Part shown: positions 34,969 to 44,307 of the stretch, in pieces
Position numbering within the stretch: position 1 is the stretch's first letter
Layout: every line of letters begins with the position of its first letter
Origin: Gonatopus flavifemur
Taxonomy: Eukaryota > Arthropoda > Insecta > Hymenoptera > Dryinidae
Direction: 5' to 3'
Length of the DNA stretch: 64,000 bases
Assembly (NCBI GenBank): GCA_018340375.1
Contig: JAFFJZ010000017.1
Location: 372,001 to 436,000 of the forward strand
Translations under genes and position numbers: made by a program
Notes under the pieces: model-generated
Told to the model about the DNA's origin: nothing
What the model saw: only the letters and a program-made list of their open reading frames with translations
Database searches by the model: none

Positions 34969-36536
34969 TTATAGATAGCGGGGTAATTGAGTGTCTCTCG
35001 GTTGAAGGTCATTTCCTTCTTTCGGATGTGGTGCTTCGGAGTTTTCTTGAGGAATTGTTTCGACTGGTGTTACACCTTCTTCTCGTGTGTACTTATGCTT
35101 CGTGTCTGTGTAATATGTTGTGTATTTCTTGTTACATATTTTGTGAAAGAATGCCAAAACGCAGATCGGTGCACATTTATACAATAATGCAGTGATTCCT
35201 ATTATCAACAAAATAGTTCCTAACCCATAAAATCCATTCTCTATTAACGATAGTCTTCTCACTGCACGCTTCCGTGCCTGTATTTCTCCTATTTGCTTAT
35301 TAATCTCTGCTAATTTTGTGTCTGCTGCTGCTAATTCTATCGCATTTATTTCGGTACCCTTGGTTAGGATTGTTGTGTAGACTTCTGATAAGTCTATTTC
35401 TTCTAATGTATCATTTGAAAATGTTGTATTCATTTCTATTGGGGGTACGTACATTTTATTTACTGAGGATGAATATGTAAGAGATGTCGGTAACGAAGTT
35501 GAAATAGAATTGTCGGTACATTTTGCTTTGATTTTCAACAGCCCTGTGTTTTTCAGTGTGACGGTTGTCGTATCTTCATTAGGGAATTCAATATGCATTA
35601 CTTCTTCATTCGGGACTGAATATACTCAAGTATTGGGTTCTTTCAATTGGGTCCAAAACGGAGCAATCAATGTAATTATGCGTACATCGCAAGTTTCTAA
35701 ATTTATATCATTTGGGTCGATAAATAAGTCAATTTCGCATATTTTCTTATTATACACATGAAACAGTGGTTGTGTTCTTTTGCAAATGAATTGACCCAAG
35801 GAAAATTTACATTCTTTGAAGTCGTTCTCTGAAAAATGTGTGTAGGTCAGTCTGTTCGTCGTAATCGCTAGGTATGTGGCTATTGGTACAATATATCCGA
35901 ATTAATTTTCACCCATGTTCGTCGGTAGGGGTAATAAACGATATGTTGAAAACACTTGTGGGTTTACTATTGGGGTTGTGAGTATGTAGATCAGCCTATT
36001 TTTTGAATAAGTAACTTCTAATTTCGAAATCCGTACTATTTCTTTCGCGTATTTTGGTTCTAATGGTATCGGGGTTTTTCCATTATTACTCGATTCGCTA
36101 ACTTCTTTCAGGCTTTGTATAATTTGCGATGGATTCAGAACTTTTGAGTGGATAATTCCTTTCTTTGCAAATAATATCGCGGTAATAATGTGGTTGAGGT
36201 CTGTTTCGTATTCGTTCACGTAACCTCTAATTCCACTAATGCTGCTGTCATCTGTGTTTCAATTGCATTGTGTATTATCTGTCCTGCCATTCGCTTCATA
36301 TATCCATTAACTCTTGTGAAATGTTCTTTATTTCTCTTTATTTCGGCCATGATTTGATCTGATGCGTTTTGGAATATACTAACTGAAGATTCTACTATGT
36401 GTATTTGTTCTGATACTAGTGATGCAAGTTGTTTTGTGTTATTGTAAGATTTATCTATTTGCTCGTTATAGTATTTCGCGTCAGTCTTATCCGAGGTGCC
36501 AAAGAGCGCCCTTGAGATTTCTCCAATCCCCCGTCC
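34969..36536 (-). pseudogene. env, C-terminal part (fusion/transmembrane region)
   Basis: Minus-strand envelope gene downstream of the Transib insertion. The 36216-36536 segment has 'GRGIGEISRALFGTSDK' followed by a heptad-like helical stretch, as after the cleavage site of gypsy Env and baculovirus F-type fusion proteins. Then 35902-36219 continues in another frame, and 34969-35598 holds the membrane-proximal region with the membrane segment 'GTILLIIGITALLY' and a short cytoplasmic tail. Frame changes near 36217 and between 35600 and 35900 plus the Transib break it. The family assignment comes from segment order and the fusion-peptide-like start. The first residues of the frame at 36569 come from the Transib end, not env. 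Confidence 0.8.
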
Positions 36537-36589
36537 CACAGTGGGGCCAAATGCCAAAAAGCTGGACAAAATTATAAGGGGCTCTCAAA

Positions 36590-37290
36590 TTCGCTTGCGA
36601 CTTCGTACTCGGAAAGTTCATGGGGTCACTGATTACGAATCCGTTGTCAGAATTTCAAAATTCAAAATGGCGGATCCAATATGGCGGACGAAAATTGAAA
36701 GAAACCATCGGATTTTCTTCAAACTTGGTGATCAGGGGTTTTTGGGGTCGCTGATTACGAATCCGCTGTCTGAGTTCCCAGATTTAGAATGGCGAATCCA
36801 ATATGGCGGACAAAAATTGAAAAAATTATCGGATTTTTTTCAAATTGGGTACCCAGGGATTTTTGGGGTCGCTGATTACAAATCCGTTGTCTGCATTCCG
36901 AAATTCAAAATGGCGGATCCAATATGGTGGAATAAAATCGAGAAGATCATCGGATTTTCTTCAAACTCGGCATCCAGGAGTTTTTGGGGTCACCAATTAC
37001 GAATCCGTTGTCAAAATTTTGGAATTCAGAATGGCGGATCCAATATGGTGGACAAAAATTAAGAAAGTCATCGCATTTTCTTCAAACTCGGTACTCAGAG
37101 GTTTCTGTGGTCGCTGATTACGAATCCACGGTCTAAAATTCAGAATTCAGAATAACGGACCCAATATAGCGGACGAAAATTGTAAAAATCATCGGATTCC
37201 CTTCAAACTCGGTACCCAGGGGTTTTCGGGATCGCTGATCACGAATCCGTTGTCAGAATTCCGAAATTCAGGATGGCGGTTGCCAAAAAT
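36590..37290 (+). repeat. ~121-bp subterminal tandem array of the Transib, left
   Basis: Six units marked by 'gattacgaatccgttgtc' at about 36630, 36750, 36872, 36993, 37115 and 37236. Each has 'aatggcggatccaatatgg' and 'atcggattttcttcaaact'. The unit ends within the left arm of the Transib. Confidence 0.9.
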
Positions 37291-37527
37291 CAAAACTTCA
37301 TTCATAACTTGATATTAAACAAGAACTAAACGGCCCATTTTGTTGTTCCTATTATGATCATTATTATTATTATTTCCAACATTGAATCATTATTAATATA
37401 ATTATTGAATGATATTAACACACCAAATGTGTTAAATCGAAAGATATATACATTCACAATATATACAATAATATAAAAAACTGAAATCGTAATGGTTTTT
37501 ACTTTTGCCACACTTTTTTTACTCAGA

Positions 37528-40028
37528 TCAGTCTTCTTCTTCACTCTCAGAGGAAGATAATGGGAAAGTTGCGTTGTCTTTATCAAGTATATCCGGAGTT
37601 TTGATCAGGCTTAACACGTCTCTAGGGAGAAACTTTGGTTTTTTCTTGGGCAACTGTCTTTTACTCGATAACATTGGATCAGAACTCAAAAGGAACCATT
37701 TAAAAATGTCTTCATTCGTTTTTTCTCTACTGCATTTCCTGGAGTGATGCTCTCGGTACCTTTGGAAATGAATGTTGTTGAGATATTTGAATATAATTAT
37801 GTATTCATCGACACCGTTAAAGCTTTTGATCTCAACATGACAAGCAAAATCAAGGAAAAACAAAAAGCAGCTGCACTTTGGGGTCATCAGTATAAAGTTT
37901 TGAATAAATCCTCTAATTCATAAGTTTACTTGATTCTCAAAATTGTTTTCTAGTCTATGAATTTATGTTTCCAGAGGATGAACAATGTGGCTTATTAATA
38001 AAAAAAAGTATATGAATATTCATAATTCCCCGAATTCCTTACCAGAACAAAACAATCTTCGCGAACATATATTCTCGTGGTTACCATAAATATATAGTTT
38101 GCCTAGTAGTCAAAAACGTATTGTGCAATGTATCAAACTGATTGCAGTACTTGAGAAGTCGAATTTTTCCCTTCAAAATGTCGAGTCCACTGTGACAAAT
38201 ATAGACTATTATTGAGTGATATACATCATTTTCACCTTTTAAAATCTTTGTTACGAGCCTCTTGTGCTTCCTCAGTCAATTGGCCTATAGGTAGAAGAGC
38301 AGATGCAATGATTCCAGGTCCGTGGATCAAAAACTTGTGCATCGTAGGTGACATTGGGTACCACGGATATTTTGTCGCGTAGTAGCGTGCCGTGTCTAAA
38401 GCGTAACTCCGAAACTTTTCAACGTCTATTTCATGGCCACTTGAAACGGTAGCTAATACTACATGAAGTCGTTGTATTAGGTTGACATCCACCCCTGTGA
38501 TTTCGGCAGAAACTTCGGGTTGTGCGAAAAATCGCCTAGCGGTATTCCCATCATTTGAGTTCCCAAACCCTGGCTTAGGAACATCGACAATGAGGCCACA
38601 TTTTTCTTTGAAACTTTTCTGTACAACCTTTTTTCGTTCTTCCACCAAAGCTTTATCTTGTTTTCGTGCTTGCCACTTCTGAATAGGTAGCTTATAAGAC
38701 AAATGCAGGAGGCCCTCGAAAAATCGTATCCAGCCGTGTAGACAAGACAAACCAAACTGGAGGTTTTCGGTTTTGACCGGCCTGGATACTATATCATCAA
38801 TTTTGTTGAATTCCTTAGATGTGGCACCACATATATAGCACTTCTGGGTATAGGTTGTCTCAGTTATGGCATTGCATACCTTCCCGTCCACCATAGAAAA
38901 AATCATCTCATGTTTCACTGAAACATGTTTTTCATCAGTTCTGAAAGAAGTAGCCCTCAGATTTTCTATTTCATTATCAACCCGTAGCTTCTCTGCAACC
39001 GAAACTTCATTTGATTCTTTCACAAACTCTATTTTGATTGGCCTACAAAATCTGGTTGATGATGGCCTTGGATTCTGCCAAATTATTTTTGAATTGCAGT
39101 GTAGGCGGAGAGGCACGAGTGAAGTAATGAACACAGCGGAATCACTAGCTTCCGAACTTTGATATGCTTGTTTGTATGAGGAGTGGCCAGAGCTCCCATC
39201 AAACCCCCATTTGGAAATAAGTACCAGGTTTTGTAACTCTTCATCAGATAAAGTTGACAAAACCGAATTCTGTAGCTGTAAAATACGTGTAGCTGTGTGA
39301 TCAAGAAGTGCTTGTAGTTGCACAACAGCGCAGGTTTCTGTTATTTGAATAAATTCCTTGTCAGGGAAACACATGCGTTTGGCCAGTTGAATTTTTTTAT
39401 AAGGTGGAAATTTCTGCGGATCAGCTTCACGCAATAAGCAGTACTGATGTTTTGAGAGCTCGGCATCTACTAGGAGAGCTAGAGCATCTTCATCATTCAA
39501 CATCTTTGGCTCATTTCGCTTGAAAGTTTGATAACCTTTCATATACATTTTGGCAAGCTCAGGATCAGAAGATGTAACATCCTTTACAATTTTTGCGGCT
39601 TCGATCTGTCCAGACGCTCTCAAACACATTTGTGTGGCGTAAGACAGCTCTGAGATAGGAGTATTTACTCTGATATTCTCCGTTTTCCTACGTTTCGTTC
39701 TTTCTGAACATTCGTTGAATTCAACAAGAGGTCTCCCCACTTGCGTGTGAACAGTTACAGAATGGGGATTCCTGAAAGTACAAAACACTACCTCTTGTTT
39801 TAACCATTCTTCATTATTTTTAAGAAATCGTTCTTCGGTCCTTTGAGAAGATTCCCATCTCTTTTTAAATACACATTCAAGAGTAGATAAAAGGTTAGAG
39901 ATCTCTGTAGTTTTGTTATCCGGACAACACGTGATCTCGATGATTTTTCCTTGAAGGAAAGTGAACTTTTCATCCAACGTAGGTAGAGGACTGCTCCTTA
40001 AAATATTGTACATCTCTCTCCGAGTCAT
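37528..40028 (-). CDS. Transib transposase, RAG1-core-like, two exons
   Basis: Exon 1 (38236-40028) is one open frame. I infer an intron 37760-38235 (donor AAAAG|GTGAAA, acceptor CCAAAG|G) joining in frame to exon 2 (37528-37759), giving about 674 residues, a usual Transib length. Landmarks: D277 in 'KWGFDGSS', D381 in 'SMVDGKVCNA', a Cys pair C397/C400 ('CYIC'), 'DGNTARRFF' at 493-501, His pair H564/H569 ('HKFLIH') and E587 in 'LTEEAQEARNKDF'. These line up in order with the RAG1 catalytic triad (D600, D708, E962), its Cys/His zinc site and the 'SEGNESGNK' helix, continuing in exon 2 with 'RYREHHSRKCSREKTNEDI'. It would cleave at CACAGTG ends in the nucleus. No stop or frameshift is visible, so it may be recently active. 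The start Met is the first in frame; an upstream exon cannot be excluded. Confidence 0.93.
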
Positions 40029-40894
40029 AGATATTGAATCATCTTTGAAATCTACAAACGTTGTAGAATTCGATAAAATTCGCTACAGAAACCCCATGTG
40101 TTTCTAAAAATTTTCCTAATTTTCTTGGGTTGGATTCAACCCTCTTAAGCTAATTTTTTTTGCAGTCAACTGTTCAAATTAAACTACTAAGAAAATATAG
40201 GTTGTTGAAACACTCACCTATGGCAGCGGAATCCATCACATTTGGAATTGTATGTTAACATTGAATGATTTTAAAAAACGAAAAATATTCACCAAGCTCC
40301 AAACTTGCACGCGGAAAAAAGTTTACGGTAACGATTACTAGCGAGAGTAAGAATTCGGTGACAGCTATTGCACAATTGTGATAAGCACCATTTGAAATCA
40401 GACCGATTACAACCAACTATTTACGTTGCCATGGAAACGATAGGTTAACATAAGAACGATCACCAAATCGCGAGTCATGATTCAGTTCACGAAAAGAAAA
40501 GAGATATCAATACTTGAATAACATTTATAAACATTTAGGAAAATGACGGTTACTTTAGGGAAAAAGAGCATCGCTGAAGAATGTTAGCAGTGAAGTTACC
40601 AAAAATTCGTAGTAATAATACTAAATGTTGGTAGTTTTATTGTCATTTCCCATAGTGAATTCATCAACTCATAGTAAATTCACTACGAATATTCTCCAGC
40701 AATACTGTTTTTCTCTCAATGGTCCATCATCTTCCTAAATATCAATGATTTCTGGCTTTGTGTACCCTAAGCCCGCGATGAGAAGAAAAACGAATGGTAA
40801 TCAATCTCATACAGTTTTCCTCGTGCAGCAAATGTACACTGGAAATAAAACACATACTAACGTTGAGATAAAATTCAGAGCGAATCTACTGAAT

Positions 40895-41380
40895 TCTGAG
40901 TTTTGTGTCCACCATATTAGATACGCTATCTTCGATTCTTGGAATTTGACAACTGATTCGTAATCAATGACCCCACAAAACCCTGGATACCGAGTTTGAA
41001 GGAAATCTGATGATTTTTTCAATTTTTTTCTGCCAAACTGGATCCGCCATTCTGAATTCCGGAATTCAGACACCGGATTCGGAATCAGCGACCTTAAAAA
41101 CCTCAGGGTACCGGGTTTGAAGGCAATCCGATGATTTTTTCAATTTTCATCCGCCATATTGGATCCGCCATTTTGAATTTTGAAATTCAAACAACGGATT
41201 CGTAATCAGCGACCTCAGAAACCCCTGGGTCACGAATTTGAAGGAAATCCGATGATTTCTTTCAATTTTCGTCCGCCATATTGGATCCGCCATACTGAAT
41301 TCCGAAATGAAGACAACGGATTCATAATCAGCGACCCCACAAACTTCTGCATATCAAGTTCCAGACGGATCTAAGGACTC
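40895..41380 (-). repeat. ~121-bp subterminal tandem array of the Transib, right
   Basis: Four inverted copies of the left-array unit, with 'gattcgtaatcagcgacc' forms at about 40955, 41078, 41200 and 41320. Six units on the left against four here. Confidence 0.88.
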
Positions 41381-41511
41381 CTCATCACTCCATCTAATTT
41401 TTGTGATTTCCTGCACAAAAACATGGCGGAATTGCTTAGGGGCAGACATGGGCAGCCGTTTTTTTTCTGATGTTTAGGTAAGAGTCCCATCTACTACCTC
41501 CAATAAGTTAA

Positions 41512-42409
41512 GGGGCACACCTAGTGTGACACTTTGAAAAAATCGATTTCTTTTTTTTTTGCATATTTCGATAGTTTGTACCTTCAAGAATAACATATTA
41601 AAATTTCAAACGAATATCTCAAGCAGTTTTCGAGTTACAGCCTTTTAAAGAGTAGCTGCTCAGTAGTCAGAAATTCGGGTTTCGGAGCTATATACATTTA
41701 TTTACTATGACCGTTACACTGAACACTTCATGAGTTATTTTCATAAAAATCAGTGAAAAACTTGTATATTCAAACCGAAAAGGTACTCATGACGGAATAG
41801 CAGATTAGCTGTAAGTATGAGTTTTATCTATTTATAACAATGAAATCAATCATTTTATCTTCAAACGCGTTTTTCTCGAAACTACATTTTTCAAATTTGC
41901 TGGAGTTGGAACTCCAAGACAAATTGCCGATCGCTTTAATTTTTGTTTCGGCGCATTTTGTATATGTTTCTCCGTACCATGAACCTCCAGTTTTTCGATT
42001 GCATGAAAAATATAATTTTGGCAGGCGAAAAATCATCTAATTTTCGAGCAAAATTCGACATTTTTTTTTCAAAACTCTGCCATTTTGTTGGATTTCAATT
42101 TTTTTTCAAAGTGGAGGTTCATGGTATGGACAATACCTTCTAGTTTAATAATATTTTTACTTTTTTTTATTTCAGCCACCGGGAAGGCCGGAATCACCCC
42201 AGCAGTGGGGCAACTTTTGTTTTTTTCCATTCGGGAGATTCCTTATAACTCCTTGCGATTTGAGTATTTTGTTCCAAAAATTTCACTAAATATTCATTAT
42301 TAATGTATAAATAAACCCTTCAAATTTTAAAGAATTTCATGCAGTAGTTTTTTTTTTTTAAATTCCCAAAAATCACCTTTTTTCTAGGCGGTCACACTAG
42401 GTGTGCCCC
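41512..42409. mobile_element. TTAA-flanked non-autonomous element nested in the Transib
   Basis: TTAA at 41508-41511 and 42410-42413. Ends GGGGCACACCTAGTGTGAC and complement. 898 bp, T-rich interior without a transposase. Its GGGG start differs from canonical piggyBac CCC ends, so piggyBac versus Kolobok is open. Being inside the Transib, it is the youngest layer of this nest. Confidence 0.85.
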
Positions 42410-42859
42410 TTAAACGACGTAATTTTGCGTAATTCTCTACTATTCCTTCAAAAACCAAACACATTTTCTCATTTATAGATATAGAAATTACATCCAATCA
42501 TTGCTCTGTCAGTATTTTCCACTCATCACATTGATATTCTCTTAATTTTTAGTGTATTCTACATAGTTTCAGTAATAGACTCCAATTTGAGAAAGTTAAA
42601 TCGGTTCATTTTTCGAGACACAGCGTTTCTTTGAACATGCTCGTTATTTTACTGTCTTTCAATCACGCGGATTATACTTCAAGGAGGGTATTTTGCAACT
42701 GGTACACAAGGGCAGGGGGAGGGGATCAGATCTTCTTATATCAAAATTCCAATACTTGGGACATCACCTTACTTATCCCAAGGGTCAAATATCCCCAACT
42801 ACAAACTTCATTTTTGGGGTCTTGGCCAGCTTTTTGGCATTTGGCCCCACTGTGCGTCC

Positions 42860-43190
42860 GTCGGGCGTCCCGTTTCACACGCGTTCCTATTTTCTGTTCT
42901 GGCGTGGTTCTGTGGCCCCCACTAAGTTGCCAATTTGTTCTCGGAGTTCTTCTATTTTTTTTATTTGATTTTCCAATCTTCTCACCATTATGTATCCGGA
43001 GCATCTATGCTTTTCGGTTCCACATTCTTCGTGGAGTTTACAATGTCAGGAATAGTGAATGTTATTCCGAGAAATTTCTGCAAATCTAAGTGAGTTATTA
43101 TTTTCCACTGGTTATCATAGACGTATAGGTTTTGGATTTTTTCATAATAGATTCCTGGGTAGTACTTGAATTCTACATTTGTGAACGTTG
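42860..43190 (-). pseudogene. env, N-terminal part
   Basis: The start of the envelope gene, immediately downstream of integrase on the minus strand and cut at 42855-42859 by the Transib. The frame through about 43190-43060 carries the tyrosine-rich segment followed by 'WKIITHLDL' that is typical of the gypsy Env N-terminus. A second frame, 42860-43004, carries a helical, charged stretch. At least one frameshift lies between them. Confidence 0.7.
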
Positions 43191-43208
43191 TCTCCGCTGT
43201 TTAGGACG

Positions 43209-43841
43209 TTATTGCAACTCAGCAACATGCGCGAGTTTTAATTTATTACTATGAACCGTTTTAGTTTTTGTTGGAGTTAGATATATTATGACATTTGTTT
43301 TATTCAAGACTGCTCTGATCTCATATGGCCCTAAATATTGGTTGTCTATCTTAGTTTTTCTCTCGTTTATTAAAAACACTAGATCCCCCGGTTTGAATTC
43401 TTTTTCATTAGTTTTTCTGTCGTAATATTCCTTAGATTCTTCCTTCGCTTTGTTCAATCCATGTGCAGCTATTCTACGTGTTTCGCTCAGCCGAGAAGTT
43501 AAATCTTTCAAAAAGTTTTCGTACGTAATCCCTACCGTTTCTTTACAATTGAACGCGGATGGAAGTCGTGCTGTCTTCCCAAATATCAATTCAAATGGTG
43601 TAAAGCCTATTCCTTCGTGTTTCGATGTGTTATACGCGAAGATCGCGTATCTTACCCACCTATCCCAATCTTTTTTCTCGTTTATGTAATGTTTTAGATA
43701 CTCTATTGGGCCTAAATGGGTCCTTTTGAGTGATCCATTCGATTGTGGTCTATAGGGTGTGGTCTTTATTTGTTCAATTCGAAACAATTTCGTGAACCGT
43801 TTCATTACGGAACTCATGAAATTTTTCCCTTGATCCGTCAA
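43209..43841 (-). pseudogene. Integrase catalytic core (3' part) and C-terminal domain
   Basis: Open frame of 210 residues. It starts in the core with 'MTDQGKNFMSSVMKRF' (the second catalytic Asp) and 'TTPYRPQSNGSLKRTHLGPI'. The third catalytic position, normally Glu, appears as L in 'GSLKRTH', a likely inactivating change. Then come 'WDRWVRYAIFAYNTSKHE', 'TPFELIFGKTARLPS' and the C-terminal 'FKPGDLVFLINERKTKI' and 'YLGPYEIRAVL' of the gypsy integrase tail. The upstream core continues to 43962, then is interrupted by a hAT MITE. Confidence 0.92.
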
Positions 43842-43962
43842 AATAGAATTCGGAGCACCGTACCGACTGATAAATTCCTCGGCTAAGGTTTTCGCTACCG
43901 TTTTTGCTGTCTGATCTTGAAGGGGGTATGCACCGCAATATTTTGTTAAATTGGATTGTATG

Positions 43963-44125
43963 CAGTGATGCCAGGAAAAACGGTGCGGACCGAAAAATCA
44001 GCCCCTCCATTGTTCACACAATGACACGTTCGTATACGTGCGACTCACATGTATAAGAAAGTTTCATCGTGTGCACGGTAGAGGGGCTGATTCTTCGGTC
44101 CACACCGTCTTTCCTGGCATCACTG
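43963..44125. mobile_element. hAT-type MITE inside integrase, 8-bp TSD
   Basis: Palindromic 163-bp insert with ends CAGTGATGCCAGGAAA and complement, flanked by ATTGTATG at 43955-43962 and 44126-44133. Its ends resemble the MITE at 3127-3295. It interrupts the integrase core; the coding frame on both sides matches when one copy of the duplication is counted once. Confidence 0.95.
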
Positions 44126-44307
44126 ATTGTATGGTCAATATGTACTTATTTCCGTTATCCGTTTCTGGTAACGGCCCTACGATATCTAACGCTACTTTTT
44201 CAAAAGATACTGTTGGCGTGTCGGTCATCATCATAGGTTGTTTGGTCTTTACTCGGGTTAATTATGTTTTTTGACAATTCATGGAATTTTTAATGTATTC
44301 GCTTATT
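44126..44307 (-). pseudogene. Integrase core, 5' part
   Basis: Minus-strand continuation between the zinc region (44308 upward) and the MITE. It contains the first catalytic Asp in 'ALDIVGPLPETDNG' with 'NKYIL' and the CxxC-side of the zinc region, with a stop near 44270. Catalytic core of the provirus integrase. Confidence 0.85.

Larger units (their letters stand above)
36537..42854 (-). mobile_element. Transib DNA transposon, 29-bp TIR, CGTCC TSD
   Basis: 6318-bp element inserted in env. Both ends start CACAGTGGGGCCAAATGCC and are identical for 29 bp (36537-36565, and inverted 42826-42854). The direct repeat CGTCC flanks them (36532-36536, 42855-42859). The first seven bases equal the consensus V(D)J recombination heptamer CACAGTG, and 5-bp G+C-rich duplications are the Transib hallmark. 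It carries a RAG1-core-like transposase on the minus strand (37528-40028), inverted arrays of a ~121-bp repeat next to each end, and a nested TTAA element (41512-42409). Confidence 0.95.

Noticed and set aside
36496..37117. Open frames of 188 and 90 residues on the plus strand
   Set aside because: They follow the ~121-bp subterminal repeats of the Transib and only repeat its unit in translation.
40314..40720. Possible CACGG-type element starting 'cacgcggaaaaaag'
   Set aside because: The proposed right end does not form a convincing inverted repeat and no 2-bp duplication is clear.
42631..43089. 152-residue plus-strand frame across the Transib right end
   Set aside because: It crosses the transposon-env junction and is antisense to env; no domain.
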